Source: Euryhalocaulis caribicus
GTDB taxonomy: Bacteria > Pseudomonadota > Alphaproteobacteria > Caulobacterales > Maricaulaceae
DNA: 64,000 nt
NCBI RefSeq assembly: GCF_000412185.1
Contig: NZ_ASJA01000002.1
Span: 124,001-188,000, forward strand
Direction of reading: 5' to 3'
The notes under the pieces were generated by a model. That model did no database searches. It saw nothing but the letters and a program-made list of their open reading frames with translations, and was not told where the DNA came from. This document shows positions 49,879 to 59,147 of this stretch, one piece after another (positions within the stretch are counted from its first letter, which is position 1; the number at the start of each line of letters is the position of its first letter). The translations under genes and the position numbers were made by a program.

Positions 49879-52307
49879 ACCAGAAGATCGAGGGTTGGCT
49901 GCTAGCTGGAGACAAGGATGGTCAACACGCCGTTCTGGACACAAACCTGCATCAAGATCTTGCAGCCGAGGTGGCCCGACGGACCGACCTTCCAGGAAGC
50001 CTGCCGAGCGAGTTCCGGAAGAGCGACCTGTCTGCCTTCGGCTGTTTCAGTCACGGCGAACGCTTCGTATTCTACGAGATCGCTAGGGATCCTTCGGCGA
50101 CGCGCGGCGGGATGGCCAGGTCGGCCGCGGTCGTGCTGGAGGGGGACGCAGCGGCGTCACTCGACGACCCAGTAGAACTACTGGAGGTCGTACGTTCGAT
50201 TCGACTGGAAGGCGTACCCAACCGTGCAACGAGCGCCAGTTTCGGACCGGTCCCGAAGTGCGTTCCGCTCCTTTCCCGGCTCGAGGACGGGCCGGCGATG
50301 GTCTCCTCCGAACTGGAGACGGGGAACATCATCCGATCAGTATGGACAAGCCTGCCGCGAGCCCTGCGTCTCAGGCTCGGCGCACGTCTCTGCTTTTCCG
50401 AAGAGGATCTTCCCGATTGCACCCAAATCGCTCTTGGCTTCATGCCAGACGGCCTGCGGTGGGAATGCTCTGACGGGGTGTGGGTGGCGGATCCCTGCGT
50501 CGGCAAGGGTCTCGGAATAACGACCGGCTCTCTAGGCGAAATGCTCGCCGACGGAGGAGCCAAGACACTGGAGGCCTTAGCGAACGCGAACGGCCTTAGG
50601 TTGAACTCATTTCAGGACCTTCGCTTCCTAGAGAGGGTCCAAGGGGCGATGAACGGTGATTCAAATCCGGAGGAGATCCTCAGAGCGCTCCGCTATGCAC
50701 TATCCCTCTCCATGGAATCACGGAAGTCCGAACTCATCAACAACTTGGAGCATCGAATCGCATCCCGGTACCATAAATGGTCGGCCGAAGACGTCGCAAC
50801 CTTCCGGAACCTTGAGTTGCGCAGGAAGTCGACCCTCTCAACGGCGGTCTCGCGCTGGACCGACGCGCAGCTTTCGAGCAACGGAGCAATGCTAATCCCC
50901 CTCACGTCCGAGGTCTGGGACTCTGAAGTGCAGGAATGGTGGTCGGACGCAGTCGAGAGAGCCTTCCGTCGTCACCGCGGTCACTATCCGCGATCATTGC
51001 TGGCTTCTTTTTTGGACAAGGTCGCGAACGACGATGCCGTACCTTCTGGCTTTGCCGGCGCGATCGCAGGAGGTGAGTCCACGGACGCGGACCTCGCGAA
51101 CATCGTAGCCGGGCATGCGAAAAGAAGCGCTTCGATCATCGCGAACAGGCTGGAGCGGAAGATGTTCCCGCATACAGTACTCGTTGGGCTTTTGACCGCA
51201 GGAGCTAAAATCGCTGACGTGGTCGACGCCGGGAGAACGATAAAATCGGAGAGCGCCCGGTCGGTTTACTTCGACGCACTGGTGGAGCACGCGCCCGCCG
51301 ATATCATCCCGGGATTGGTGGTTCTTGACGTGGACGATGATATGACGGACCGACTGCTCTCGCGTTCGGTAGACAAGCCGACAGAGTTTGATGAACTCGA
51401 CCTGAGCGACGCTAGATCGCAGAGGTTTTTGGCCAAGGCCGTCGAACAGGGCACCCTAACGCAAAAGGCGCTTTCCGGACAATTGAAGCGCCTTACGGTT
51501 GTTCTCGCCGAAGGGGGTACCTTGGAGTCCGATCTTGCTAGAGTTATCGTCACCGCGGAGGAGCTGGTCCTTCCCCACTCTGCGGCTCGAGAACGGGTCT
51601 GGGACGTATTGCCCGAAGATGTGGGGAACGTCATGATGCGACGTGCGGCGATCGAATGGCTCTCCGCTCTCGCTAGAGGCGAAGAGTTAGAGATTGAGGA
51701 CGCGGTCAAGGAGCTGCTGCGCTCGCGTGAATTGGCTGGTGAACGAGCGGATGTGCTGCGTGATGCCGACCTGTCAACGTGGACGGTGCTCGCCGGATTA
51801 GAGGCGTCTCCGGGATACGAGTATCGGCAGAGATTGCTGGAAATCTTGGAAAGCAAGACTGACCAGCCCCTGCCTGACGTCGTTGCGATGGCCGAGATCG
51901 TCACCCAAAAGAATCCTGGTTCCGTCGCGTCGATGATCGTCGTCCGTCATCGTAAAAGGCGGGATCTAATCCCCGTATGGTCCATCCTGAGACCGGCACT
52001 CTCGTGGTTCGACACCTTGCTGCTACCCGACACGAGGATCGAGAGTGAAAACTGGGATCGGGCATTCACGGAGGAGTTAAGCAAACTCTATCCTGAAGGA
52101 CCGATGGAGGACGCCATTTGGGAGCGCGCGGGCGGGCGCGCCGCGGACGTGACCAAGGCGCCTACAGGCGCGGAAGGTTGGAGGCGCGCCATCGGTCGCG
52201 TCGGTGGCGGTGCAAGCGTTGGCCGGCTGGATCTCCTCCGAGAGGCACTCAAGGACTATCCGAACAATGAGCGCCTTGGTATCCTCAGAGACCACCACCC
52301 TTCGTGA
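49875..52307 (+). CDS. GAP1-like large protein with C-terminal EAD1-type adaptor domain
   Basis: 810 residues from the ATG at 49875, which overlaps the preceding stop as ATGA. The N-terminal ~240 residues (KIEGWLLAGDKDGQHAVLDT … SHGERFVFYEIARDPSATRG) fit the GTPase-associated protein 1 N-terminal domain. The middle is long and helical. The last ~80 residues are an effector-associated domain: LSKLYPEGPMEDAIWERAGG … GWRRAIGRVGGGASVGRLDL … LKDYPNNERLGIL. The caspase encoded next has a matching domain. In such systems the large protein receives the trigger and recruits the effector through homotypic EAD contact. Confidence 0.75.
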   Translation: MNQKIEGWLLAGDKDGQHAVLDTNLHQDLAAEVARRTDLPGSLPSEFRKSDLSAFGCFSHGERFVFYEIARDPSATRGGMARSAAVVLEGDAAASLDDPVELLEVVRSIRLEGVPNRATSASFGPVPKCVPLLSRLEDGPAMVSSELETGNIIRSVWTSLPRALRLRLGARLCFSEEDLPDCTQIALGFMPDGLRWECSDGVWVADPCVGKGLGITTGSLGEMLADGGAKTLEALANANGLRLNSFQDLRFLERVQGAMNGDSNPEEILRALRYALSLSMESRKSELINNLEHRIASRYHKWSAEDVATFRNLELRRKSTLSTAVSRWTDAQLSSNGAMLIPLTSEVWDSEVQEWWSDAVERAFRRHRGHYPRSLLASFLDKVANDDAVPSGFAGAIAGGESTDADLANIVAGHAKRSASIIANRLERKMFPHTVLVGLLTAGAKIADVVDAGRTIKSESARSVYFDALVEHAPADIIPGLVVLDVDDDMTDRLLSRSVDKPTEFDELDLSDARSQRFLAKAVEQGTLTQKALSGQLKRLTVVLAEGGTLESDLARVIVTAEELVLPHSAARERVWDVLPEDVGNVMMRRAAIEWLSALARGEELEIEDAVKELLRSRELAGERADVLRDADLSTWTVLAGLEASPGYEYRQRLLEILESKTDQPLPDVVAMAEIVTQKNPGSVASMIVVRHRKRRDLIPVWSILRPALSWFDTLLLPDTRIESENWDRAFTEELSKLYPEGPMEDAIWERAGGRAADVTKAPTGAEGWRRAIGRVGGGASVGRLDLLREALKDYPNNERLGILRDHHPS

Positions 52308-53356
52308 CGGATGCCCGGTTCGAAGGCCACGCGATCATTGCTAGCTTTGCTGACGACCTAGCTTCGCAGGTTCGCGCCGACGGCGACGCAGTTGCTGCTA
52401 TCCTAACGGATCCGCAGCGTTGCGCCTACCCACCGAGCAACGTTGTGCGACTCTCGGGTATGGAGGCGACACCGCGGAATCTCGTCGACGCGATCGATGC
52501 GCTGTCCGAATTACCGCAAGACAAACCCGTTCTCCTCTACTTTTCGGGACACGGCTACCAGGATGCAGCAAGGGCAGAGACCGGACTGTTGCTCGCCGAT
52601 CCAGACAACCCGACCTCCTCGCTGCCTTGGTCGAGCAAAGTATTTGGACAAGTGTGGTCGAGTCTGCCTGCGCGGCGGAAGCTGGTAATGGTCGACAGCT
52701 GCAATTCTGGAGGCACGCCGGCAGTAAAAGAGAAGGGCCGTGCCACCGTCGTGCCGGTTAGGACTTCGCCAAATCCCGCTGCGCTCGGTGGGGGTAACGG
52801 GAGCGCGGTAATTGCATCGTCGGCATCCGATCAAGCCTCAGTCATCCTGCCCGGAGACCATCTAAGCCTATTCACTAAGTTCCTCGTCGCGGGGCTGCGC
52901 GGGGGCGCCGGACACGACGCGAAGGGCTATGTAACGCTGTTCGACCTCTTCAACTTCGTTCGAGCAAATGTCGTAAGTGTTCACCCAGGCCAGACGCCCG
53001 TTCTCTCCACTAACCGGATCGACGACGACTTCCGCCTGGCATACTGCCCCGACGAGTCGGCGCGCCGCCCGGAGTGGCGGCTCACAGACGATAACGCTCA
53101 AACAGTATCCGGCCTACGAGACGTGTTATCGGCGTTGTATCCACTCGGGCCTCGGCAAGATAGCATTTGGGAGAGAAGCGGCGGAGAACTCTCGCAGATC
53201 GATCTAGTGGGCACGGGATCATCGCAATGGTGGGCGGCGCTACGCAAACTCGAACGCGGCGGGGGCGGAAAATCCATATCGTTCGAACGGTTGTTGGATG
53301 AGATCATGGTGGACTACCCGCGCAACCGGGACATTCTCTCGCTTCGGCATGAATAG
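52304..53356 (+). CDS. Caspase-like protease with C-terminal EAD1-type domain
   Basis: 350 residues, starting with a GTG that overlaps the previous stop (GTGA). The peptidase shows VLLYFSGHGYQDAARAETGL with His83 and KLVMVDSCNSGGTPAV with Cys133. Residues about 268-350 are an EAD: VLSALYPLGPRQDSIWERSG … SSQWWAALRKLERGGGGKSI … IMVDYPRNRDILSL, mirroring the tail of the GAP1-like protein. This is the terminal effector of the operon; activation would presumably cleave host proteins and cause growth arrest or death during phage attack. Confidence 0.85.
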   Translation: MTDARFEGHAIIASFADDLASQVRADGDAVAAILTDPQRCAYPPSNVVRLSGMEATPRNLVDAIDALSELPQDKPVLLYFSGHGYQDAARAETGLLLADPDNPTSSLPWSSKVFGQVWSSLPARRKLVMVDSCNSGGTPAVKEKGRATVVPVRTSPNPAALGGGNGSAVIASSASDQASVILPGDHLSLFTKFLVAGLRGGAGHDAKGYVTLFDLFNFVRANVVSVHPGQTPVLSTNRIDDDFRLAYCPDESARRPEWRLTDDNAQTVSGLRDVLSALYPLGPRQDSIWERSGGELSQIDLVGTGSSQWWAALRKLERGGGGKSISFERLLDEIMVDYPRNRDILSLRHE

Positions 53357-53764
53357 GCAGGATCTTAGCACAATCAATACTAACAAAGCGCGAAGGGGGA
53401 CGTATCCACAAGTCTCACAAACGGACAGCACCTTATGGCACATGTTCGCCGCCCTATTTTCCAACGCAGAGTTTGATTGTTTACAGCAAACCGATTCCAA
53501 TGGCTGTCGACCCTAGGGGCGCAAGAGTAGGCCCGACAAACCACTTCAAATGTACCTGTTCAAGCCTACACAATTGAACATCAGCGGCCTTGCCTTGTGT
53601 CATCTCCTGAGAACTGGTTTCTAAATTGGAGCTTGATGTTGCCTTGGTCGGTAATGCTACCAAAACCGGAAAGTCCGCTTTCGGCCCGAAGCAGAATGTC
53701 CGCTATCGGCTGAAACCACCCGCCTTTAAACAAACTCCCACCTAACCCTCCGGTACACTGACCC
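53357..53764. other. Intergenic stretch without recognised gene
   Basis: About 410 bp between the EAD-caspase stop and the recombinase remnant. Short ORFs on both strands show no motif. It probably holds the end of the defence operon and old insertion debris; no clear terminator was found. Confidence 0.4.
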
Positions 53765-53947
53765 TCACGCAGCTTCATACATCTGATTGTCGCTGCTCCC
53801 CTCTGAATGATTATCATTATACGCTGACTTCTCGTCCTGCTCCTGTTTCACTGTCCAGTAAAGAAGGCGCGCCAAGGTTCGATGTTTGTCCCGAGAATGG
53901 CAGCTAGTTTGCCAAATTGGCAAAAACCCACGCCTTCCGACATTCAA
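53765..53947 (-). pseudogene. Remnant of a second-type serine recombinase 3' end
   Basis: The minus-strand frame reads SRDKHRTLARLLYWTVKQEQ DEKSAYNDNHSEG, matching the last residues of the intact recombinase at 55724-57292 (SRDEPRTLARRIYWTVKQEQ DEQTAANDNHPEA). The DNA is similar over about 150 bp but diverged, so it is an old relative, not a fresh duplication. Nothing of the catalytic domain remains. It lies just left of the Pycsar pair, in the same orientation as the intact copy on the right. Confidence 0.75.
53908..53924. promoter_or_regulatory. Palindromic operator copy 1
   Basis: TTTGCCAAATTGGCAAA: perfect 8-bp arms around one base. Similar sites are at 57554-57570 and 59148-59164, each upstream of a rightward gene. 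Probably an XRE-regulator site. Confidence 0.65.
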
Positions 53948-54005
53948 ACACTGTGATACCGGGGATAACCGCTTAGATCCGCGGTTTTGGCGCTATCCTG
54001 ACGGT

Positions 54006-54403
54006 ATGCAACTACCCGATCCAGAGCACCCACGCTTGGAGTTCGTACGCGAGCTCATGTCAGATAAGGAGTACTCCGAAAGGAGTATCGGGAGGCTGAG
54101 TGGCGCATGTGGCGAGTCGTCCAAATCACCCGAGGTATCTATCTCGATAGCCAACGAAAACACGCAGACGGCCGAAAGGAAGACCAGGCTGCCGACATTC
54201 CCTCCGAGCACGACCTCACCTGGGACGAACGGGACGATCGCTGGGTCCTCACCTACACCCGAGAGAACCTATTCATTGGTGCATTCACCACCAAACGCGC
54301 CGCCCTCAAGGACGGCGCCCTTCTCGAGAAGATTGGGGGACCAGGCAGGGTACGGGTCTTTGGGAAGAAGGGACGGTGTCGGGTGCGGGAGGTTGTCAGT
54401 TAG
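54006..54403 (+). pseudogene. Frameshifted small protein with DUF2188-like tail
   Basis: The first frame reads MQLPDPEHPRLEFVREL, the second REAEWRMWRVVQITRGIYLD. Together they match the intact 64-residue protein at 57312-57506 (MELPEPEAPRMEFVRRR … REAEWRMWRVINITRSIFLE), with the break near 54070. The second frame continues to 54403 with RWVLTYTRENLFIGAFTTKR … GPGRVRVFGKKGR, which resembles DUF2188. A shortened protein from the ATG at 54107 is possible. It lies 82 bp after operator copy 1. Confidence 0.6.
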
Positions 54404-54484
54404 TTATGTCGGTAGTTAAATCAAATTGCGGTACCGCTATTCCAACTCTATGTCTCAGGCGTAAAACTAAGGTTTAATGACGTT

Positions 54485-55191
54485 GTGGCCACAAAAGATG
54501 AAATAGAAGATAAGGTTAATGCGTATCTCAATTCAAAATACGAGATTTCTACCGGATATGCGATCCCCGAAAAATCTAGTATTGCCTTTGGTCCCAAGGC
54601 GAAAAAATAAAACATGCGATAGTTTTATACGCTGATCTAAGGGGCTCACGTGGTTTATTATCTGACAACTCCGCCCTGGTCGCGGCTCGCGCACACAAAG
54701 CCTTTCTTTATGCGTGCTCAAAATGCATTCGCAAGCATGATGGGTATCTACGAAGTTTCAACGGGGACAGTGTCCTAGCTTTCTTCAGGGGAGAGAATGC
54801 CGCAAAACGAGCCGTAAAAGCGGCGATGCAGATAAAATACTCGGTTATAAAGATTATAAATCCGAAACTTAGAAATAAAGGATACAAAAATATCGATTTC
54901 GGCATCGGTGTTAGTCAAGGTGAATTACTCGTCGTAAAAAGCGGAGTGCCGGGCAACGAACTGCATCAGGACTTGGTGTGGATTGGCTGGCCCACCTATC
55001 ATGCGTTTGAATACGGAGACAAAGCCAAGAGCCCTAAAAATATATGGATTTCAAAAAACGTCTTTAAAGCAATTAAAAATGACGATAGCATGCGGTATTC
55101 TGGCGATAAAAACATGTGGGTTTATAGTGACGAGGCTTTTTCTTTTGGATCAGTGAAGGTATATAAAACAAGCTATTATTGGAATCTCTAA
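54485..55191 (+). CDS. Pycsar-type pyrimidine nucleotide cyclase, frameshifted at a poly-A run
   Basis: Two frames make one protein. From GTG 54485, MATKDEIEDKVNAYLNSKYE … FGPKAKK ends at TAA 54608. The -1 frame continues KHAIVLYADLRGSRGLLSDN … LRSFNGDSVLAFFRGENAAK … GIGVSQGELLVVKSGVPGNE to 55191. The junction is the six-A run 54602-54607; a seventh A would restore …KAKKIKHAIVLYADL. The metal-binding Asp residues of a class III cyclase (YADLRGS and FNGDSV) are present. Pycsar cyclases make cCMP or cUMP on phage infection. The break may be a mutation, a sequencing error, or a site for slippage. AT-rich; paired with the membrane effector at 55195. Confidence 0.75.
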
Positions 55192-55194
55192 TCT

Positions 55195-55680
55195 ATGGAT
55201 AAATTATATACACTTGCCGACAAATTGAACAGAACCAGTTTCTGGATTGGAAATGCCGACTCGAAGGCGGGTTATATTCTCGGTTTTAACGCTTCCATGT
55301 TTGGTTTTTTGGCATGGATATATCAGGCGCAGGATTTTCTCTCGTGCTTGCAGCTATTATTCGGTGTGATGTTTCTTATTTCTTTTTGCTATTCTACATA
55401 CAAGGCATTCAGGGTATTAATGCCGGATCTTGATCGGAGAGGCGCTGCCCAGAGTAAATGGTTTTTTGCCGACATTGCTGAGCTGGGTTTCGATGAATAT
55501 AAGGAGTGGATGAACACTGCCGAAGAAGCGGCTATTGAAAACGAGCTGTATGAACAGATTCATCGGACATCTAGAACTGCAAAGAACAAGTTTATATTTT
55601 TAAAGCGTAGTTGGGTTGGGCTTTTTTCCGCCATGATATTTGGTGTGCTGACTCTCATTCTAATTATATTTGGAATATAA
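55195..55680 (+). CDS. Pycsar two-helix membrane effector (PycTM-like)
   Basis: 161 residues. It starts 3 bp after the cyclase stop. The N-terminal NRTSFWIGNADSKAGYILGF NASMFGFLAW is the signature of Pycsar membrane effectors (xxADxKAxxxLxxNxxxxG), spanning the first helix. A second helix follows near residues 45-65 (LQLLFGVMFLISFCYSTYKA). A charged middle and a third hydrophobic stretch at the C-terminus (GLFSAMIFGVLTLILIIFGI) complete it. On binding the cyclic pyrimidine nucleotide it is expected to disrupt the inner membrane and stop infection. It appears intact although the cyclase is frameshifted. Confidence 0.82.
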   Translation: MDKLYTLADKLNRTSFWIGNADSKAGYILGFNASMFGFLAWIYQAQDFLSCLQLLFGVMFLISFCYSTYKAFRVLMPDLDRRGAAQSKWFFADIAELGFDEYKEWMNTAEEAAIENELYEQIHRTSRTAKNKFIFLKRSWVGLFSAMIFGVLTLILIIFGI

Positions 55681-55723
55681 TTTCCACGTCTTCATTCCGG
55701 CCTACCATGCGGTATCATGACCC

Positions 55724-57292
55724 TCACGCAGCCTCATCCGCTTGGGTGTCGCTGCCTGCCTCAGGATGATTGTCATTGGCCGCAGTCTGTTCGTCCTGCT
55801 CCTGTTTCACTGTCCAGTAGATACGGCGCGCCAGGGTTCGAGGTTCGTCCCGAGAAAGGCAGCACTTTTGCAAATCAGGGGTTTTCTGCAGGCCGCAGAA
55901 CGGCTCAAACAGCTCTATAGAGAGGTTTTTTCCCTCTAGAAGACGGTTCGAGGTCGTCGCTGTGATCAACTCCCGCTTTCGCACCCGATTTCCGCTTTCG
56001 TAGCTAACTTTAAGGCTTTCCAACAGTTCGAGGTATTTCTCGACCGTTTCCTGAATTTCGCCCCGATGCGCCTCAATCCCATTCAATTTTTGGCGGGCAT
56101 TAATCAAAGCCCGCGTCAACGACGCTTGGTGCTGGGCATAAAGATCCGGAGAAATCACTCCGTCGAGCATGACGTTCGTAAGCCTGTCCAGGCGGCTCTG
56201 GCACTTCTCCATCCTGAGCTTCAATGATTTTGCCAAGACTTCATCTTGGATGGCCCACTCGGCATCGTTTCTCGGCAGGAAACTCCGAATTTCGGCAATT
56301 TCGCCTTTCGAGAACTCGATTCGTCCGAACGTCTCGTTGAAGGCCGCGTCAGCCATTTCCTCCCGAATGGTGGTGACCGGGCAGGAACGGTCTTGGCAGC
56401 GATAGTAGACGTGGCCTTTCTGCCGCTCGCCGATCAGAGTGCGTCCGCAGCCGCCGCACTTAAGCAACCGGCGGAAAAGGAAGTCATGGATCTGTTTTTG
56501 TGAATGAGCGCGTCCGGTAAGAACCAGCTTCACCTGATTGAAGGTCGTCATACTGATGAGCGGCTTGTGCGCGCCGGCAAACGTCTCGCTCATGGATGCG
56601 ACACGAATTTGCCCCGCGTAGAATGGATTGTTGAGAATGCGTCCAAGCTGGCTCTTTGAGACCGCCCGGCCAGAGCGCGTTCTCAAGCCGCGCTGTCCGA
56701 GTTCCGCTTTCAACTGTGAGAGTGAAAATCGTCCGGACGCATAGAGTTCAAACGCCGCGCGTATCAGGTGCGCCCGTTCTGGATCGAATGTTTTGAGCCG
56801 GCCTGGACCCTGATCGAGATAACCAATCGGCGCGGCGAAAGGATAAAGGCCTTGCCTCAGGCGACCCATTATTCCTTTGCGTGTTTCATCCCTTAGATTG
56901 CGAATAAAATCCGCGGCGACCACGGCCTGAATATCTGCAGTCAGACGGCCGCCGCGCGTGTGCAGGTCGAGATTGTCGGTCGCGATACGAACATCGCGCC
57001 CCGCCTCAATCAGCTCGCCGATATCGGCCCAGTCCTTCAGATTGCGCGTTGACCGGTCGATCTTATGAATGATGAATCCGTGGGCGTCGCCATTGTTTAA
57101 TTTCGACAGCATTTTGCTGAACGCCGGGCGACCGCGCTTGGCGGCGGTTACGCGCTCCTCGAACCATTCCACCACGTCCAAGGCTTCCCGGCGGGCGTAA
57201 GTTTCAATCGCGCTTTTCTGCTCCTGAAGGGAGACGCCCCGCTCGCCCTGCTTCTGCGTGGAAACCCGTATGTATCCGTAAAATCTTTTCAT
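55724..57292 (-). CDS. Large serine recombinase
   Basis: 522 residues. The catalytic domain has FYGYIRVSTQKQGERGVSLQ with nucleophile Ser11, then FIIHKIDRSTRNLKDWADIG. The recombinase domain follows (APIGYLDQGPGRLKTFDPER), then a zinc ribbon (LLKCGGCGRTLIGERQKGHV YYRCQDRSC) and a coiled coil. It differs from the element's own integrase at 62194-63690. An unusual tail (TVKQEQDEQTAANDNHPEAG) also occurs in the remnant at 53765. It lies 19 bp downstream of a conserved-looking 64-residue protein, probably co-transcribed. It may have brought in the Pycsar region or be an independent nested element. Confidence 0.88.
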   Translation of the reverse strand: MKRFYGYIRVSTQKQGERGVSLQEQKSAIETYARREALDVVEWFEERVTAAKRGRPAFSKMLSKLNNGDAHGFIIHKIDRSTRNLKDWADIGELIEAGRDVRIATDNLDLHTRGGRLTADIQAVVAADFIRNLRDETRKGIMGRLRQGLYPFAAPIGYLDQGPGRLKTFDPERAHLIRAAFELYASGRFSLSQLKAELGQRGLRTRSGRAVSKSQLGRILNNPFYAGQIRVASMSETFAGAHKPLISMTTFNQVKLVLTGRAHSQKQIHDFLFRRLLKCGGCGRTLIGERQKGHVYYRCQDRSCPVTTIREEMADAAFNETFGRIEFSKGEIAEIRSFLPRNDAEWAIQDEVLAKSLKLRMEKCQSRLDRLTNVMLDGVISPDLYAQHQASLTRALINARQKLNGIEAHRGEIQETVEKYLELLESLKVSYESGNRVRKRELITATTSNRLLEGKNLSIELFEPFCGLQKTPDLQKCCLSRDEPRTLARRIYWTVKQEQDEQTAANDNHPEAGSDTQADEAA

Positions 57293-57311
57293 ATATCAAT
57301 CGGTTAGGGAG

Positions 57312-57506
57312 TCACATGATAGAATCGGAATTGGATTGAGTCGAATCGGGCTTTGCCCGCTTTTCTTGCTCAAGAAAGATGGAGCGGGTGATATTGATGA
57401 CCCTCCACATTCGCCATTCCGCCTCGCGTAGTTCTTCCTCTGACAAGTGAGGGCATCGCCGTCGCACAAATTCCATTCTTGGCGCTTCTGGTTCAGGCAG
57501 TTCCAT
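57312..57506 (-). CDS. Small protein preceding the serine recombinase, unknown
   Basis: 64 residues (MELPEPEAPRMEFVRRRCPH LSEEELREAEWRMWRVINIT…). It is real by comparison with the broken relative at 54006, which shares LPxPExPRxEFVR and REAEWRMWRV. Both stand next to a recombinase sequence and an operator palindrome. It may be an accessory or directionality factor for the recombinase; this is inference from position only. Confidence 0.6.
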   Translation of the reverse strand: MELPEPEAPRMEFVRRRCPHLSEEELREAEWRMWRVINITRSIFLEQEKRAKPDSTQSNSDSIM

Positions 57507-57553
57507 AGGCGATCAGCATATCGTTCGTATGTCAGAAGAATGAGGCTCGGGAA

Positions 57554-57570
57554 TTTGCCAATCTGGCAAG
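57554..57570. promoter_or_regulatory. Palindromic operator copy 2
   Basis: TTTGCCAATCTGGCAAG, with TTGCCA/TGGCAA arms. It sits between the leftward small protein/recombinase genes and the rightward ATPase gene at 57619, about 50 bp from both starts, so it could control both. Confidence 0.65.
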
Positions 57571-57618
57571 TTTCCACGTCTGAGAATTCCGCGCCTCCCG
57601 TCTTAGACTGAATGGCGT

Positions 57619-59010
57619 ATGAGCGGTTCAAACCAAAGCCAGACCGAAACGCCGGAGCGCAAATCCAAGCCTGTCGTATCCGCCTGCGTAGCAGGGCAAA
57701 AACTTGTCGAGCTGATCTATGACCCGGGAAAGGACGCCACCGCCTTCGCAGTGGGCGACAAGACGGGCTGGGAACTGACGCATTCGGTCGAGACTGGCGA
57801 TGGCGGCCGCCTGACGCCGTACGCGCCTGACAACGACCTTATTCAGCATGGCGTGGTGAAGTTTCCCTCCGCGCCGGAAGAGTATGGCGACACGGCGCAG
57901 CTCCTTGAGGACATCCGGCGGTATCTGCACCGCTATATCGACGTCTCGGAAACGTTCGAGGCCCTGGCCGCCTATTACGCGCTTTTCAGTTGGGTCCATG
58001 ACCGGTTCAACGAACTGCCTTATCTGCGTCTGAGAGGGGATTACGGAAGCGGGAAAACGCGCTTCCTGCTGGTGCTTGGCTCCATCTGCTACAAGCCGAT
58101 CTTCGCGGGCGGCGCGTCGACCGTCTCGCCGCTCTTTCACATGCTCGACCGGTTTGGCGGCACGCTCCTTATCGACGAAGCCGATTTCCGGTTCAGCGAC
58201 GAGAAGGCGCAGATCGCCAAAATCCTCAACAACGGCAATGTTCGCGGCTTCTCCGTGCTGCGCAGCGAAAGTCCGAACGGGCGGGAATTCCGCCCGCGCG
58301 CCTATCAGGTGTTCGGCCCCAAGATCATCGCCATGCGCGGGCGCTACGAGGACGCCGCGCTCGAGAGCCGCTTCCTCACCGAGGAGAGCGGCGCGCGCCG
58401 CCTGCGCTCCGACATTCCGATCAATCTTCCCGCCGCCCAAGAGACCGAAGCGCTGACGCTGCGCAACAAGCTGCTGCTCTACCGCTTTCGCAATCACGCC
58501 CGTCTTGGAGACTGCGCGCGCCATCTCGACCCGAAGCTTGAGCCGCGCATGAACCAGATCTTCGCGCCGCTGCGCTCCATCATCGAGGATGACAAGGCAC
58601 GGACGGCGCTCGTCCGCTATGCGCGCGCCTATCAGAAAGCGGTCAAGGAGGACCGGGGAGACACGCTGGAGGCGGACGCGCTGGCCATTATCCGTCATTT
58701 GAGCGAGGACGCGGCGGCGGTCACGGTCGGCGACGTGGCGCAGGGATTGTCCGCACTGGGGGAAGGCGGATTTGTCTATTCCGGGCGCGCCGCCGGCGCG
58801 GTGATCCGCAACCGGCTCGGCCTCAAGACGCGCAAGAGCCATGGTGTTTTCGTGATCGCGCCCGAAGAGATGCGCAAACTGCCGACGCTTTATGAGCGCT
58901 ACGGTGTGGGCGAGGACGAGGCCGAACAAGCCGCGTCTCGCATGACTAGAACGCAGAAACCGGCGCGGGTGGACTTCGGGGACGATCCCTCGCTCCCGGA
59001 AATCAAGTAG
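57619..59010 (+). CDS. P-loop (AAA-like) ATPase of the element backbone
   Basis: 463 residues. Walker A is LRLRGDYGSGKTRFLLVLGS, Walker B GTLLIDEADFRFSDEKAQIA, followed by IAKILNNGNVRGFSVLRSES and KIIAMRGRYEDAALESRFLT (sensor and arginine-finger-like region). The C-terminal winged-helix-like region is AVTVGDVAQGLSALGEGGFV. Such ATPases resemble replicative helicase/primase-associated proteins of plasmids and elements, but no primase domain is seen. Together with the XRE, RuvC-like and ParB-like genes it may support replication or stability of the excised circle. Operator copy 2 lies about 50 bp upstream. Confidence 0.72.
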   Translation: MSGSNQSQTETPERKSKPVVSACVAGQKLVELIYDPGKDATAFAVGDKTGWELTHSVETGDGGRLTPYAPDNDLIQHGVVKFPSAPEEYGDTAQLLEDIRRYLHRYIDVSETFEALAAYYALFSWVHDRFNELPYLRLRGDYGSGKTRFLLVLGSICYKPIFAGGASTVSPLFHMLDRFGGTLLIDEADFRFSDEKAQIAKILNNGNVRGFSVLRSESPNGREFRPRAYQVFGPKIIAMRGRYEDAALESRFLTEESGARRLRSDIPINLPAAQETEALTLRNKLLLYRFRNHARLGDCARHLDPKLEPRMNQIFAPLRSIIEDDKARTALVRYARAYQKAVKEDRGDTLEADALAIIRHLSEDAAAVTVGDVAQGLSALGEGGFVYSGRAAGAVIRNRLGLKTRKSHGVFVIAPEEMRKLPTLYERYGVGEDEAEQAASRMTRTQKPARVDFGDDPSLPEIK

Positions 59011-59147
59011 CAAACTGCTGCGCCGCCCTTTGGATGCGCGGCCGGGCGGACGGCCGGGGACCGCGCAAGCGCCCCCAAGTCCCCGAAGTCGCCCGCGCCG
59101 AGCCGCTGCGCGTCCGGACCGGTCAAACGCGGCGGCCCTGCGCCGCG

